DNA from: RHKX01 sp046330415
GTDB lineage: Bacteria > Actinomycetota > Thermoleophilia > Solirubrobacterales > 70-9
DNA length: 64,000 nt
NCBI GenBank assembly: GCA_046330415.1
Contig: JAXLSW010000009.1
Coordinates: 1 to 64,000, forward strand
Direction of reading: 5' to 3'
Below, one piece after another: positions 26,565 through 34,945 of the stretch (positions within the stretch are counted from its first letter, which is position 1; every line of letters begins with the position of its first letter). The position numbers and the translations under genes were made by a program. A model generated the notes under the pieces. The model saw only the letters and a list, made by a program, of their open reading frames with translations, had not been told where the DNA came from and made no database searches.

Positions 26565-27794
26565 TCAGTCGCCACCCTCCTGCACGTAGACCACCTCGAG
26601 CGCCACGCCGACTTCCAGCGAGGAATCGGCGAGAGGGCGCGGCAGCATCTCCTCCGCCTTGGCGACGCGGGCGATCACCGTGTTGCGGTGGGCGAACAGG
26701 GTCTCGGCCGTGCGTGAGGCGTTCGACTGCAGGCGCAGGTAGGTGCGGAGGGTTTCCCGCAGGGCATCCGGGGCGTCGGCTAGATCGCCGAGGACCTCGT
26801 CCACGAAGTGCTGCGCCTGCTCCTCGTCGCGGCTCACCAGGGCGACGAGACGCAGGTCCTCGTAGCGGGCGACGCGGAGGGGGGAGTCGAGGCGGCCGAT
26901 GAGACGTTGGGCGGTGAACGCCTCCTCGTAGCTGCGCCGGAAGCCGCTTACGCCCGGCTCCGGCGAGCCGATCGCCACCCGCACGGCCGGGTGGGCGGCG
27001 AGCAGCCTCTCCAGCTCCTCGGCGGTGGGCTCGCGGCGCGCGGGGATCCAGCTCCACAGGGAATGGGAGGTCGCCGTGACGCTGAGCGCGCGCTCGGCGC
27101 CGCAGGCGGCGGCGAGAGCCGTGGCCGTCTCCCGAAGGGCGCCATCGGCCGCTTCGAGGTCGTCGCTCCAGACGATCGCGGCGAGATGCGGATGCGGCTG
27201 CTCGAGCGCGTAGCCGAGCCGCCGTTCGGCCCGGGCGACGTCGATCGGCTCGCCGTCGAGGATCAGCGTCAGGGTCTCGAGCCGCTCGGCGCTGGTCCCG
27301 AGCGCCAGCTCGTCGCGTTCGCGGGTGAGCATCTCGAGGGTGGTCGCCATCGTCGCTTCGACGTACGTGAAGATCGAACGGGCGGAGACGGCAAGCAGCT
27401 CGCGGAGCTCGGAGACGTCGTCGGTGAGCTCGAAGGCGGTGGCCATCCACGCCTCCCAGGCGGCGTTCTGCCCGCTGCGGAACGGCTCCAGCGCGTGCAG
27501 GTCGAGCCCGCGGCGGACGAGGTCGCGCACCAGCGCCTCGAGCTCAGGGCCAGTGAACGGTGAGACCTCGGCCCCGGGATCGCGCAGGTTCGAGATGACC
27601 CAGTGGGTGACGAGCGCGCGGTTCGCTCTCCGGAACGTCCCGAGCAGGGCGGGATCCTCGGAGACGGCGGGGGAGTGCTGGGCGAGGCTCGCCTCGTCGA
27701 TGCGCTCGAAGAAGGTCTCGCTCCCGGTGTCCATGAGGCGCTTGGCCCCGCTCTCGAAGAGCTCGGCGACCGCAGGGGAGGGGCGCTGCCACAT
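26565..27794 (-). CDS. PucR family transcriptional regulator
   Basis: This 409-residue regulator has the PucR C-terminal helix-turn-helix with LRTYLRLQSNASRTAETLF and AHRNTVIARVAKAEEML, and a GGDEF-like central region typical of the family (ALEQPHPHLAAIVWSDD to ARYEDLRLVALV). PucR proteins usually activate divergent catabolic genes. The ATG at 27794 is preferred, since the family alignment begins with the PAVAELFESGAKRL segment; the frame stays open far upstream. It is divergent from the Baeyer-Villiger monooxygenase gene across a 184-bp gap full of short dyads, and is the likely regulator of that gene. Confidence 0.85.
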   Translation of the reverse strand: MWQRPSPAVAELFESGAKRLMDTGSETFFERIDEASLAQHSPAVSEDPALLGTFRRANRALVTHWVISNLRDPGAEVSPFTGPELEALVRDLVRRGLDLHALEPFRSGQNAAWEAWMATAFELTDDVSELRELLAVSARSIFTYVEATMATTLEMLTRERDELALGTSAERLETLTLILDGEPIDVARAERRLGYALEQPHPHLAAIVWSDDLEAADGALRETATALAAACGAERALSVTATSHSLWSWIPARREPTAEELERLLAAHPAVRVAIGSPEPGVSGFRRSYEEAFTAQRLIGRLDSPLRVARYEDLRLVALVSRDEEQAQHFVDEVLGDLADAPDALRETLRTYLRLQSNASRTAETLFAHRNTVIARVAKAEEMLPRPLADSSLEVGVALEVVYVQEGGD

Positions 27795-27812
27795 GGACAG
27801 AGCATAGTCCGT

Positions 27813-27826
27813 GTGATGTGCATCAC
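27813..27826. promoter_or_regulatory. Dyad GTGATG-N2-CATCAC near pucR start
   Basis: The half sites GTGATG and CATCAC are exact reverse complements separated by two bases. The site lies 19 bp upstream of the pucR start codon, a position that would suit autoregulation. Confidence 0.35.
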
Positions 27827-27868
27827 GCTCATTTGGGGTTGCAGTGACGGCGCGAGAGGGGAAGACTG

Positions 27869-27909
27869 CTGTGCAAGCTGCACAGTCGACCGTTGCATTT
27901 TCGGTGCAA
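27869..27909. promoter_or_regulatory. Paired TGCA-centred dyads upstream of the monooxygenase gene
   Basis: CTGTGCA (27869-27875) and TGCACAG (27879-27885) form a perfect dyad with a 3-base spacer. TTGCA (27893-27897) and TGCAA (27905-27909) form a second dyad. Both lie between the divergent pucR and monooxygenase genes and are good candidates for PucR binding. The regulator is inferred from position only. Confidence 0.4.
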
Positions 27910-27978
27910 GCGACGTTGTCGGGGCGCCCCACTGCGGGGATGTTTCCCCTACACGGCCACCAGGAGGAGAGCGAAGCC

Positions 27979-29490
27979 ATGATCGAGGACACCATCACCG
28001 CAACCGACCACGTCGATGTTCTCATCGTCGGCGCCGGCGTCTCCGGGATCGGTGCCGCCTACCACCTGCAGGACAAGCTGCCGCAGAAGACCTACGCGGT
28101 CCTCGATGCGCGCGAGGACCTGGGCGGCACCTGGGACCTCTTCCGCTATCCCGGGATCCGCTCCGACTCCGACCTGCACACCTTCGGCTACGCGTTCAAG
28201 CCGTGGACCAACGAGAAGGCAATCGCCGATGGTCCGTCGATCAAGGCCTACATCCGCGAGACCGCGGAGGAGAACGGGATCGACGCTCACATCCGCTATC
28301 AGCACCGCGTCGAATCGGCCGAGTTCTCGACCGAACGCGGGCTCTGGACGATCAAGGGGGAGAGGCTCGGCGACGACGACGCCGGCCCGTTCGAGATGAC
28401 CGCCCAATGGCTCTACTGCGGCAGCGGCTACTACCGCTACGACCAGGGGTACATGCCCCATTTCGACGGCCTCGGCGACTTCGAGGGCACGATCGTCCAC
28501 CCCCAGCACTGGCCCGAGGATCTCGACTACGCGGGCAAGCGGGTGGTCGTGATCGGCTCCGGAGCGACCGCCGTGACGCTCATCCCTGCTCTTGCGGACA
28601 GCGGCGCCGGCAAGGTGACGATGCTGCAGCGCTCGCCCACCTACGTGCTGCCGGTGCCGGAGAAGGATCGGCTTGCGATCCGGCTGCGGAAGCTGCTCGG
28701 CGACGAGCGCGCGTACGCGCTCACCCGGCGCAAGAACATCTTCCGCCAGCGCGTCGTCTACGGGCTCAGCCAGCGCTTCCCGAACGCCGCTCGCGCCCTG
28801 ATCCGAAAGGTCAATGCGAAGGCGCTCGAGGGCAGCGACTGCGACGTCGACGTCCACTTCAAGCCCGAGTACGGGCCGTGGGACCAGCGGCTCTGCGCCG
28901 TCCCGGACGGCGACCTCTATCGCGTGATCCGTCACGGCCAGGCCGAGGTCGTCACGGAGACGATCGACCGGTTCACGCCCGGCGGCATCCGCCTCGCCTC
29001 GGGCCGTGAGCTCGAAGCCGACATCATCGTCACCGCGACCGGCCTCAACCTGCTCGCGTTCGGCGGGATCGATCTGTCGGTTGACGGCGAGGCAGTCTCG
29101 CTGCCCGACACCGTCTCCTACAAGGGGATGATGCTCAGCGGCGTCCCGAACTTCCTGTTCGCGATCGGCTACACCAACTCGTCGTGGACGCTGAAGGTGG
29201 ACCTCGTCTGCGAGTACATGTGCCGCCTGATCGACTACGTCGACCGGACCGGCGTGGACGCCGCCACTCCCGAGGTCCAGGACCCGGGCATGGAACTGCG
29301 GCCGATCCTCGACTTCAAGGCCGGCTACGTGACGCGCTCCATCGGCGACCTGCCGAAGCAGGGCACCGAGGCACCCTGGTTTCTGACGATGAACTACCAG
29401 CGTGACGCCAAGTACCTGCGCGACTGCCCGGTCGATGACGCGATGCGGTTCTCGTCCAAGGTGCGCGGGCGCGAGGCCGCGGCCGCCTGA
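27979..29490 (+). CDS. Flavin-dependent monooxygenase of the Baeyer-Villiger type
   Basis: This 503-residue flavoprotein has the FAD fold GAGVSGIG near the N-terminus, a second nucleotide fold VVVIGSGATAVTL, and between them FEGTIVHPQHWP, which matches the Baeyer-Villiger fingerprint FxGxxxHxxxWP. Family members insert oxygen next to a ketone using NADPH and O2, giving esters or lactones. The substrate is not evident. The ATG at 27979 follows AGGAGGAGAG. The divergent PucR is the likely activator. Together with the alcohol, aldehyde and hydrolase genes in the window it suggests ketone or lipid catabolism. Confidence 0.9.
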   Translation: MIEDTITATDHVDVLIVGAGVSGIGAAYHLQDKLPQKTYAVLDAREDLGGTWDLFRYPGIRSDSDLHTFGYAFKPWTNEKAIADGPSIKAYIRETAEENGIDAHIRYQHRVESAEFSTERGLWTIKGERLGDDDAGPFEMTAQWLYCGSGYYRYDQGYMPHFDGLGDFEGTIVHPQHWPEDLDYAGKRVVVIGSGATAVTLIPALADSGAGKVTMLQRSPTYVLPVPEKDRLAIRLRKLLGDERAYALTRRKNIFRQRVVYGLSQRFPNAARALIRKVNAKALEGSDCDVDVHFKPEYGPWDQRLCAVPDGDLYRVIRHGQAEVVTETIDRFTPGGIRLASGRELEADIIVTATGLNLLAFGGIDLSVDGEAVSLPDTVSYKGMMLSGVPNFLFAIGYTNSSWTLKVDLVCEYMCRLIDYVDRTGVDAATPEVQDPGMELRPILDFKAGYVTRSIGDLPKQGTEAPWFLTMNYQRDAKYLRDCPVDDAMRFSSKVRGREAAAA

Positions 29491-29499
29491 GCGCGAAGC

Positions 29500-30084
29500 T
29501 CAGGCCCGGTTCGTGGCGAAGGTCCTGACGAACGTCTCGCCGAGGATCTCGCCGGCGCGCTCGGCGTCCATCCGCCCGGCGTGAAACTCGATCAGCGTCG
29601 CCGACGCGGTGGCGCTGATCATCGTCAGGATCCATTGCAGTGGCAGGTCGCCGCGGATCTCGCCACGCTCCATCGCCGCCATCACGTAGAGACGGACGGG
29701 GTCGTCAGGGTCGAACGTGCTCTCCGCGATCACCTCGTTGCCCATCTGCCGGAGCTCGTGCAGGTACTGGAAGCGCTGGCCGACCCCGATCAGCGCGGGG
29801 CCGAGGGCGCGCAGCACGTCGGCGGCCGGGGCATCCTGGTCGATGACCTCGCTCGTCGCGGTCTTCGACTCCTCGACGACGCGCTCGAAGAGGGCGTGCA
29901 CCAGATCGATCCGCGTCGGGAAGTGGCGATAGACGGTCGTGCGCCCGACCCCTGATCGTTCCGCGACGGTCTTCATGCTCGCCGTCGGATTGCGGGCGAG
30001 CAGCTCCAGCGCCGCGTCGATCACCGCCTCGCGATTGCGCTGGGCGTCGATTCGCGTACCCCTGGTGTCCACCGGGATCTGCAT
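29500..30084 (-). CDS. TetR family transcriptional regulator
   Basis: This 194-residue TetR protein has the N-terminal helix-turn-helix ending in GVGRTTVYRHFPTRIDLV. It resembles the TetR at 14424-14990 in both domains. It converges on the monooxygenase gene with 9 bp between the stop codons. The start ATG at 30084 was chosen by alignment; upstream frame continues but lacks homology. Confidence 0.87.
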   Translation of the reverse strand: MQIPVDTRGTRIDAQRNREAVIDAALELLARNPTASMKTVAERSGVGRTTVYRHFPTRIDLVHALFERVVEESKTATSEVIDQDAPAADVLRALGPALIGVGQRFQYLHELRQMGNEVIAESTFDPDDPVRLYVMAAMERGEIRGDLPLQWILTMISATASATLIEFHAGRMDAERAGEILGETFVRTFATNRA

Positions 30085-30127
30085 TGAGACAGCGTAACGC
30101 CAAGTGGGATAGTAGTGTTCGGTTTTC

Positions 30128-30163
30128 GGCGCTCGGTGCTGATCCCCCGAAGCACCGAGCGCC
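30128..30163. terminator. 13-bp perfect hairpin
   Basis: GGCGCTCGGTGCT (30128-30140) and AGCACCGAGCGCC (30151-30163) pair exactly around a 10-base loop. The element lies between the end of the ASPIC/UnbV gene (30204) and the tetR start (30084), both on the minus strand, so it may end the former transcript. It lacks a U-tract. Confidence 0.5.
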
Positions 30164-30203
30164 ATCCTCTTGATCAAGTGCGTGCGCCCCGCGGCCGGCC
30201 TCA

Positions 30204-32069
30204 TCAGCGGCCGGGAGCGGGGATCCGAAGCAGGCGGTCGGCCCGGACGTCGCGGCGCACGACCTTGCTCCCGTCGGGCCAGCGGGCGACGAGCTTGTGG
30301 ACGCGCTCCTGCTCGCCGAGTCCCAGGTAGATCCGGTAGTGGCCGCTCGAGTAGCGGGAGTCCTCGCCCTGGCCCACCCAGCCGTACTGCCAACCCTGGT
30401 CCGTCCTGACCTTGACGGTCCCACCGATCGACTGAGCGTTGCCGATCGGGCCGAGCAGGTCGACCTCCAGCCAGTGGCCGGTGCGCCCGCTGGTGTTGCG
30501 GCGCAGGTCGATCACCTGCGAGGCGGCGAACTCGCCGCGGCCCCGCGCCGAGAGCACGTCGCGGCGCCCGTCTCCGTCGAGGTCCGGCCAGGTGACGATC
30601 CCGTAGCCGATGCGGCCGTTGGGGAGCTGCCCGTAGGCGAGCCTCCCGGTGCGCTTGAAGTCGCGCCCGTCGGACTCGTAGAGGCCTTGCGGGAGCAGGT
30701 CGACATCGACGTCGCCGTCGTTGTCGAAGTCGGCGAAGGCCGCGGCGAAGCTGCCGCGCTCGGGGATGCCGAGCTTCGCGGGTGCGCGGCGCTTCAGGAC
30801 CCCGCCTTCGTTGCGGAGCACGGTGTTGCCGGCGCGAGCGGTGGCGAGCAGGTCGAGGTCGCCGTCTCCGTCGATGTCGGCGGTGGACAGCGTCTGGGGG
30901 GTGGAGGTCCCGTTGAGGGTGCGGACGCTTCCGGTCTGCCGCCAGGCGCCTGTCTCGAACCGCCACGACTGCAGCTCCGAGCCGACGGCGGCGAGAAGCG
31001 TCAGCTTGCCGCGACGGCCGAGGTCGACGAACCGGTAGACCGAGCCGACGACGGGCGGAGCGGGTCCCGACGTGAAGTGCCCCGCTCCGTCGCCGAGGTA
31101 GAGCTGAGGCGTGGCGCCGTCGCAGGTCTCGAGGATGTCGAGGTCGCCGTCGGCGTCGACGTCGGCGATCCGCGCGGCGCGTCCGCGGCAGACGCCCTTG
31201 ACGAGCCCGCTCGCGGCCGTCGTGTCCGCGTAGGTGCCGGCGCGGTTGAGGAGGAGCTCGTCGTTCTGACGGCCGGTGAAGAACGGGTCGACGATCTCCC
31301 CGCCGAGGCCGCCCGTGGCGACGAAGAGGTCGGTGGTGAGATCGCCGTCGTAGTCGCCGAAGCCGAAGCCGTGGCGGTCGCGCAGGGTGAGGGTGAACTG
31401 GCGCGTCGTCGCCGGGACGGCGTCGGCGCCGACCCGGACCTGCCCCGGCTCCGTCGCCGGGTCGATGTCGACGGCGATCGGCAGGTCGATGTGCTCGACG
31501 GTGAGGTCGATCTGCGCCCCGGGCAGCGCGTCGAAGTCGAGCCGGGTACCGCCGTCGGCGACGGGGCTGGTGCTGACGGTGGCGTTACTCGCGTTTTGGA
31601 CCTGGAGATCCTCGGCGAAGAAGGTGAGGCTGCCGCTCGCGCCGACCGCCGTGGTCGCGACGTGGAACGGGTCGCGGGGTTGATCGCGGTCGGTTGCGTA
31701 GAGGTAGAGGCCGGGGGCGGAGCGGTCCGGTTCACGGTGGAGGTCCTCGTAGCCGGGGAACTCCGGCGTCGGGCTGAGGCCGGACTGCGTGAAGACGTCT
31801 GTGAAGCCCCCCATGCTGTCGCCTGCGAGCAGCGAGGAGTCGAACTTGTGGTTGGCGGTGAAGACGTCGAGCAGGCCGTCGTCGTTGGCGTCGGCGACGC
31901 CGAGCTCATAGAGCTTCACACCCTGGATCTGGGAGGAGTCGAGGGGCTTGAAGGTCGCGGCCTCGCCCTGCGGCGCCGGCGCGAGCAGGCAGGAGAGCAG
32001 CGCCAGCAGGGACGCTGCGACGGTCCGCCGCGCGGTCGGGCGGAATCGCTGCTCGGCGGAGTCGCGCAC
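30204..32069 (-). CDS. Secreted FG-GAP/VCBS protein with ASPIC/UnbV domain
   Basis: This 621-residue exported protein has a signal peptide ending near APQGEAAT. Repeated calcium-loop motifs such as DANDDGLLDVF, DVDADGDLDILE, DIDGDGDLDLLAT and DFDNDGDVDVDLL indicate a beta-propeller. The C-terminal region (GTVKVRTDQGWQY, HYRIYLGLGEQ and VARWPDGS) matches the ASPIC/UnbV domain. Such proteins are surface or periplasmic and their function is poorly known. The start is a GTG at 32069 with AGGGGGA just before it. Confidence 0.87.
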   Translation of the reverse strand: MRDSAEQRFRPTARRTVAASLLALLSCLLAPAPQGEAATFKPLDSSQIQGVKLYELGVADANDDGLLDVFTANHKFDSSLLAGDSMGGFTDVFTQSGLSPTPEFPGYEDLHREPDRSAPGLYLYATDRDQPRDPFHVATTAVGASGSLTFFAEDLQVQNASNATVSTSPVADGGTRLDFDALPGAQIDLTVEHIDLPIAVDIDPATEPGQVRVGADAVPATTRQFTLTLRDRHGFGFGDYDGDLTTDLFVATGGLGGEIVDPFFTGRQNDELLLNRAGTYADTTAASGLVKGVCRGRAARIADVDADGDLDILETCDGATPQLYLGDGAGHFTSGPAPPVVGSVYRFVDLGRRGKLTLLAAVGSELQSWRFETGAWRQTGSVRTLNGTSTPQTLSTADIDGDGDLDLLATARAGNTVLRNEGGVLKRRAPAKLGIPERGSFAAAFADFDNDGDVDVDLLPQGLYESDGRDFKRTGRLAYGQLPNGRIGYGIVTWPDLDGDGRRDVLSARGRGEFAASQVIDLRRNTSGRTGHWLEVDLLGPIGNAQSIGGTVKVRTDQGWQYGWVGQGEDSRYSSGHYRIYLGLGEQERVHKLVARWPDGSKVVRRDVRADRLLRIPAPGR

Positions 32070-32117
32070 TCCCCCTAGGGAACCAGGAATCGGGGGGAAC
32101 GTTGCGGTCGCCCGGCG

Positions 32118-32801
32118 TCAGGCGCCGAGGACGTCGCGATGCCAGGTGTCGAAGAGGTCGAAAGCGAGCTCGCGGGTACGGGGTCCGAGCGCGTCGCCGC
32201 CGCTCGTGACGGAATCGGGCTCTATGCCCAGTGCGACGAGGTCGTCCCGCTCGCTGACCGCCCAGCTCGCCGCGACCTCCGGCCCCGTCTCGGGGTGGAA
32301 CTGCAGGCCGAGGTTGCGGCCGAGTCGGAAGGCCGCGACACCCGCCGGCGAGCGTGCGAGCTCGATCGCCTGCGGGGGCGGTTCGAGCTGGCTGTAGTGG
32401 AAGTGGAGCCACGGACCGGGGGCGATCAGATCCGGCGCCGCGGTCTCGACCTCGGCCCATCCGGCGGCCGGAGGGTCGGCGCGGTGGACGCTGCCGCCCG
32501 CGGCGACGGCGAGCGCCTGCCCGCCGAAGCAGAGGCCGAGGACCGGCACATCGGCCGCCAGGGCGGCACGCAGGAACGCGATCTCCCCCTCGACCCAGGC
32601 AGGGCCGGGCAGCCCGGGGGTCTGGTCGGAGCCGAGCGAGCAGATCCACGGTCGTCCGGTTGGATCGGGAGGCGCTCCTCGCTCCCAGACGGGGACGGTC
32701 TCGACGGCGATGCCGCGCTCGCGCAGCCACTCGCCGAGGAGATCGGCGGGCGTGGAGGCCTCGTGCTGGAGGATCAGCGGGGGGAGGGAGGCGGTGCTCA
32801 T
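32118..32801 (-). CDS. Class I glutamine amidotransferase-like protein
   Basis: This 227-residue protein has the glutaminase fold with the nucleophile elbow VLGLCFGGQALA and the His-Glu pair in LQFHPETG. It is similar in layout to stand-alone GATase proteins annotated as GMP synthase-like. The physiological nitrogen acceptor or gamma-glutamyl substrate is not evident, since no synthase partner is adjacent. It is about 57 bp downstream of the patatin gene on the same strand and may share a transcript with it. Confidence 0.85.
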   Translation of the reverse strand: MSTASLPPLILQHEASTPADLLGEWLRERGIAVETVPVWERGAPPDPTGRPWICSLGSDQTPGLPGPAWVEGEIAFLRAALAADVPVLGLCFGGQALAVAAGGSVHRADPPAAGWAEVETAAPDLIAPGPWLHFHYSQLEPPPQAIELARSPAGVAAFRLGRNLGLQFHPETGPEVAASWAVSERDDLVALGIEPDSVTSGGDALGPRTRELAFDLFDTWHRDVLGA

Positions 32802-32857
32802 CGCAGCGTCAGCCTAGCTGGGGGTCGGCCGGGCGACGCTCGTGCGGGAGGCCGCGC

Positions 32858-33928
32858 TCAGGCCGGTCCGACGCGTGCGGCGAGCTCCTCGATCCCGGGC
32901 CACTGGTAGGACGGGCGGTCGGGGCGGCGGATCATGTCGGGGTCACCCTGCGGGAGATCCGCAAGCAGGTTCGCGGTCGCCGGTTCCCACAGCTGCGCGG
33001 CCACCGTCTCGCGCGCGATGCCGATGACCCTGTTGCGGTTGCCGGCGCGCATCAGGTTGATCCCCATCGCCTCGAGGTCGTGGTGGGTCGGCTGCACGAG
33101 CACGACGTTCGTGCCCTCCGCCCGCAGGCGCTTCGCCTCCGAACCGAGCCGCCGGCCGCTCGCCCGGTTGAAGATCAGGCCGAAGGCGGCGAGGGGGTTG
33201 ATCGCGCGGATCGGGTGCAGGCTCGAGGTCGGGTTGAAGCAGATGACGAGGTCGAGGTCGAGACCGCGCAGCACGTCGAGGTTGGAGGCTGACCAGATGC
33301 CGCCGTCGACGTAGGAGCGATCGCCGATGCGGACGGGGCGGTAGAAGCCGGGGATCGAGCAGGAGGCGACCACGGCGTCCTCGATGTGAGCCTCGGGTGC
33401 GCCCTCGCGGCCGAAGGTCACCCGGCGACCGGTCGCGTAATCGCAGGCGACGACCCAGTGGTTGGGGTGGGAGGTCCAGGTTCCGGCTACGGCGCTGCGG
33501 ACGATGTCGCGCAGCGGTTCGTTGCTGATGATCCCGCGCGGCGCCCAGCCGCTGATCAGGGCCGCGGGCGTGTGGCGATGAGGCCGGATCGCACTGCGGA
33601 CGATCAGCTCGGGAGAGCCCGGGAACCAGGGGATCGCGCCGCGCTCGAGGTGGTAGCGAGCACCGGCGGAGCGGTCTGCGTCGCCGGCGAAGCCACCCTG
33701 TGCGTCGGTCATCCCGGCGAACGTCTCGCCCGCCGAGTGGGCGACCATGAACCACGGCGGCAGACCGGCGGCGATGAGCGTTGCCAGCATCGAGCCGGCG
33801 GAGGTCCCGACGATGTAGTCGGCGGTGGCCGGATCCCACCCGGTCTCCTCGGCGATCGCCTCGAGCGCGCCGGTGAGCCAGGCGCCTCCCTGAACACCCC
33901 CGGCACCGAGTACGAGTCCGACGCGCAT
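32858..33928 (-). CDS. Patatin-like phospholipase
   Basis: This 356-residue protein has the patatin catalytic pair: the glycine-rich oxyanion motif GAGGVQGGAWLTG at the N-terminus, the serine nucleophile in GTSAGSML, and the aspartate in YVDGGIWSASN. The family hydrolyses acyl chains from lipids. No signal peptide is seen, so a cytoplasmic lipase or acyl hydrolase is likely. Its length and motif order are close to RssA-type bacterial patatins. Confidence 0.9.
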   Translation of the reverse strand: MRVGLVLGAGGVQGGAWLTGALEAIAEETGWDPATADYIVGTSAGSMLATLIAAGLPPWFMVAHSAGETFAGMTDAQGGFAGDADRSAGARYHLERGAIPWFPGSPELIVRSAIRPHRHTPAALISGWAPRGIISNEPLRDIVRSAVAGTWTSHPNHWVVACDYATGRRVTFGREGAPEAHIEDAVVASCSIPGFYRPVRIGDRSYVDGGIWSASNLDVLRGLDLDLVICFNPTSSLHPIRAINPLAAFGLIFNRASGRRLGSEAKRLRAEGTNVVLVQPTHHDLEAMGINLMRAGNRNRVIGIARETVAAQLWEPATANLLADLPQGDPDMIRRPDRPSYQWPGIEELAARVGPA

Positions 33929-33962
33929 GCGGAGGTCGATGATGTCAGCTGGGGCGGGCGGT

Positions 33963-34736
33963 TCAGGACTTCGGGCCCACGAAGCTGTCGAGCCTCTCTA
34001 CGTCGGCCTTGCGCGAGACATACACGGTGTGGGGTGCGTGGGTCGTGTGAAGGCCCATGCGGTTGCAGGCAGCCACGAAGATCGACCGGATGTCAGGTGA
34101 TTGGTTGGAGAAGCTGTACCGGGGATTTTTCCAGTTGGTTCCGGTATTGATGAACCTGCATCCATCAGAGTGGATCAGCCCGCGAAGCAGCTTGTCTGGT
34201 GCATTCATCACGACCTCCCACTGCCAGTCACGCAGCTCGATGGGTCGCCCGTGCTTCACCCCCGGCCCGTGCTGCGGGAACCAGCACACCCATGACTTCG
34301 AGTAAGCGGAGACGATCACGGTGGTCAGCTCCTCGGAGTCGGTGAACCTGCTGCGCTTTCCGCCGACATGAACGCGATTGCGAGGGACCATCTCCGAGAT
34401 CGCTCGCCGGGTCTCCTCCACGATGCCCGGGTACTTCGCATCGAGAAAGATGCGCAGCCGTGCCACGTTCCGAGGGTGAAGCGAGATCGACCCATCCCCC
34501 AGATACATGCCAAGTAGGTAGGGGTAGGCCGCCGGAGGGTTCCCGAAGTCGTGAGCGGCGCCCCCGCAAGCGAGGCACAGTCCTCGCTCGAATCGGTGCA
34601 CGTTGCGCGGCAGTCTCCCCGCGACCCAATCTCTAATCGTGCTGCGGGAGATGCCGGTCATCGCCGCGATTTCACTCGGGTTCCGGCCAGCCGCTGCCAG
34701 CTCCAGAACGAGATCGACCTCGGCTTCCGATCTCAT
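33963..34736 (-). CDS. HTH plus LAGLIDADG-type endonuclease-like protein
   Basis: This 257-residue protein begins with a resolvase-type helix-turn-helix (NPSEIAAMTGISRSTIRDW), followed by a CLACGG segment. Two LAGLIDADG-like motifs follow, YLLGMYLGDG and LLRGLIHSDG, each ending in the Gly-Asp/Asp-Gly position that binds metal in this endonuclease family. It lies 22 bp from the 3' end of tRNA-Leu on the same strand and may be read through from it. The base composition is visibly less GC-rich than in the neighbours, which suggests recent gain. It may be a free-standing homing-type nuclease or a DNA-binding regulator derived from one. Confidence 0.78.
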   Translation of the reverse strand: MRSEAEVDLVLELAAAGRNPSEIAAMTGISRSTIRDWVAGRLPRNVHRFERGLCLACGGAAHDFGNPPAAYPYLLGMYLGDGSISLHPRNVARLRIFLDAKYPGIVEETRRAISEMVPRNRVHVGGKRSRFTDSEELTTVIVSAYSKSWVCWFPQHGPGVKHGRPIELRDWQWEVVMNAPDKLLRGLIHSDGCRFINTGTNWKNPRYSFSNQSPDIRSIFVAACNRMGLHTTHAPHTVYVSRKADVERLDSFVGPKS

Positions 34737-34758
34737 CGGAGCGCCGAGGTCGATTCCA

Positions 34759-34842
34759 TGCGGCCGAGAGGACTCGAACCTCCACGGGCGTTAGCCCAAT
34801 GCGACCTGAACGCATCGCGTCTGCCAGTTCCGCCACGGCCGC
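34759..34842 (-). tRNA. tRNA-Leu (CAG anticodon)
   Basis: Read on the minus strand, the acceptor stem is GCGGCCG/CGGCCGC, the anticodon stem is ATGCG/CGCAT around TTCAGGT giving anticodon CAG, and there is a long variable arm (TGGGCTAACGCCC) as in class II tRNAs. The T-loop is TTCGAGT. The discriminator is A and the CCA end is not encoded. Confidence 0.95.
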
Positions 34843-34853
34843 GCGGAGGCAAC

Positions 34854-34859
34854 AATCTA
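34854..34859 (-). promoter_or_regulatory. -10 element of tRNA-Leu
   Basis: TAGATT on the minus strand lies 11 bases before the mature tRNA 5' end, matching the TAGACT spacing at tRNA-Glu. No strong -35 hexamer is visible at 17-18 bases. Confidence 0.5.
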
Positions 34860-34891
34860 GCCGTTTCAGAGGGTCTGACGACTTGTCCAAG

Positions 34892-34913
34892 CATGCAAAC
34901 ACATGTTCGCATG
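34892..34913. promoter_or_regulatory. LexA/SOS-box-like dyad upstream of tRNA-Leu
   Basis: The arms CATGCAAACA and TGTTCGCATG form a dyad with one mismatch. Read on the minus strand, its core CGAAC-ATGT-GTTTG closely fits the Gram-positive SOS box pattern CGAAC-N4-GTTC/T. It lies about 50 bp before tRNA-Leu and the LAGLIDADG gene. Binding by LexA is inferred only from the pattern. Confidence 0.4.
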
Positions 34914-34945
34914 GAGCTCGGACGTGATCGGACCCCTGCGGTCCC

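Noticed and set aside
30297..32078. 593-codon plus-strand frame
   Set aside because: Antisense to the ASPIC/UnbV gene; Val/Glu/Ala-rich mirror of the Asp-rich repeats.
33929..34842. Integrated element bounded by a tRNA-Leu attachment duplication
   Set aside because: The tRNA 3' end is not repeated at the far end of the LAGLIDADG gene and no integrase is present.
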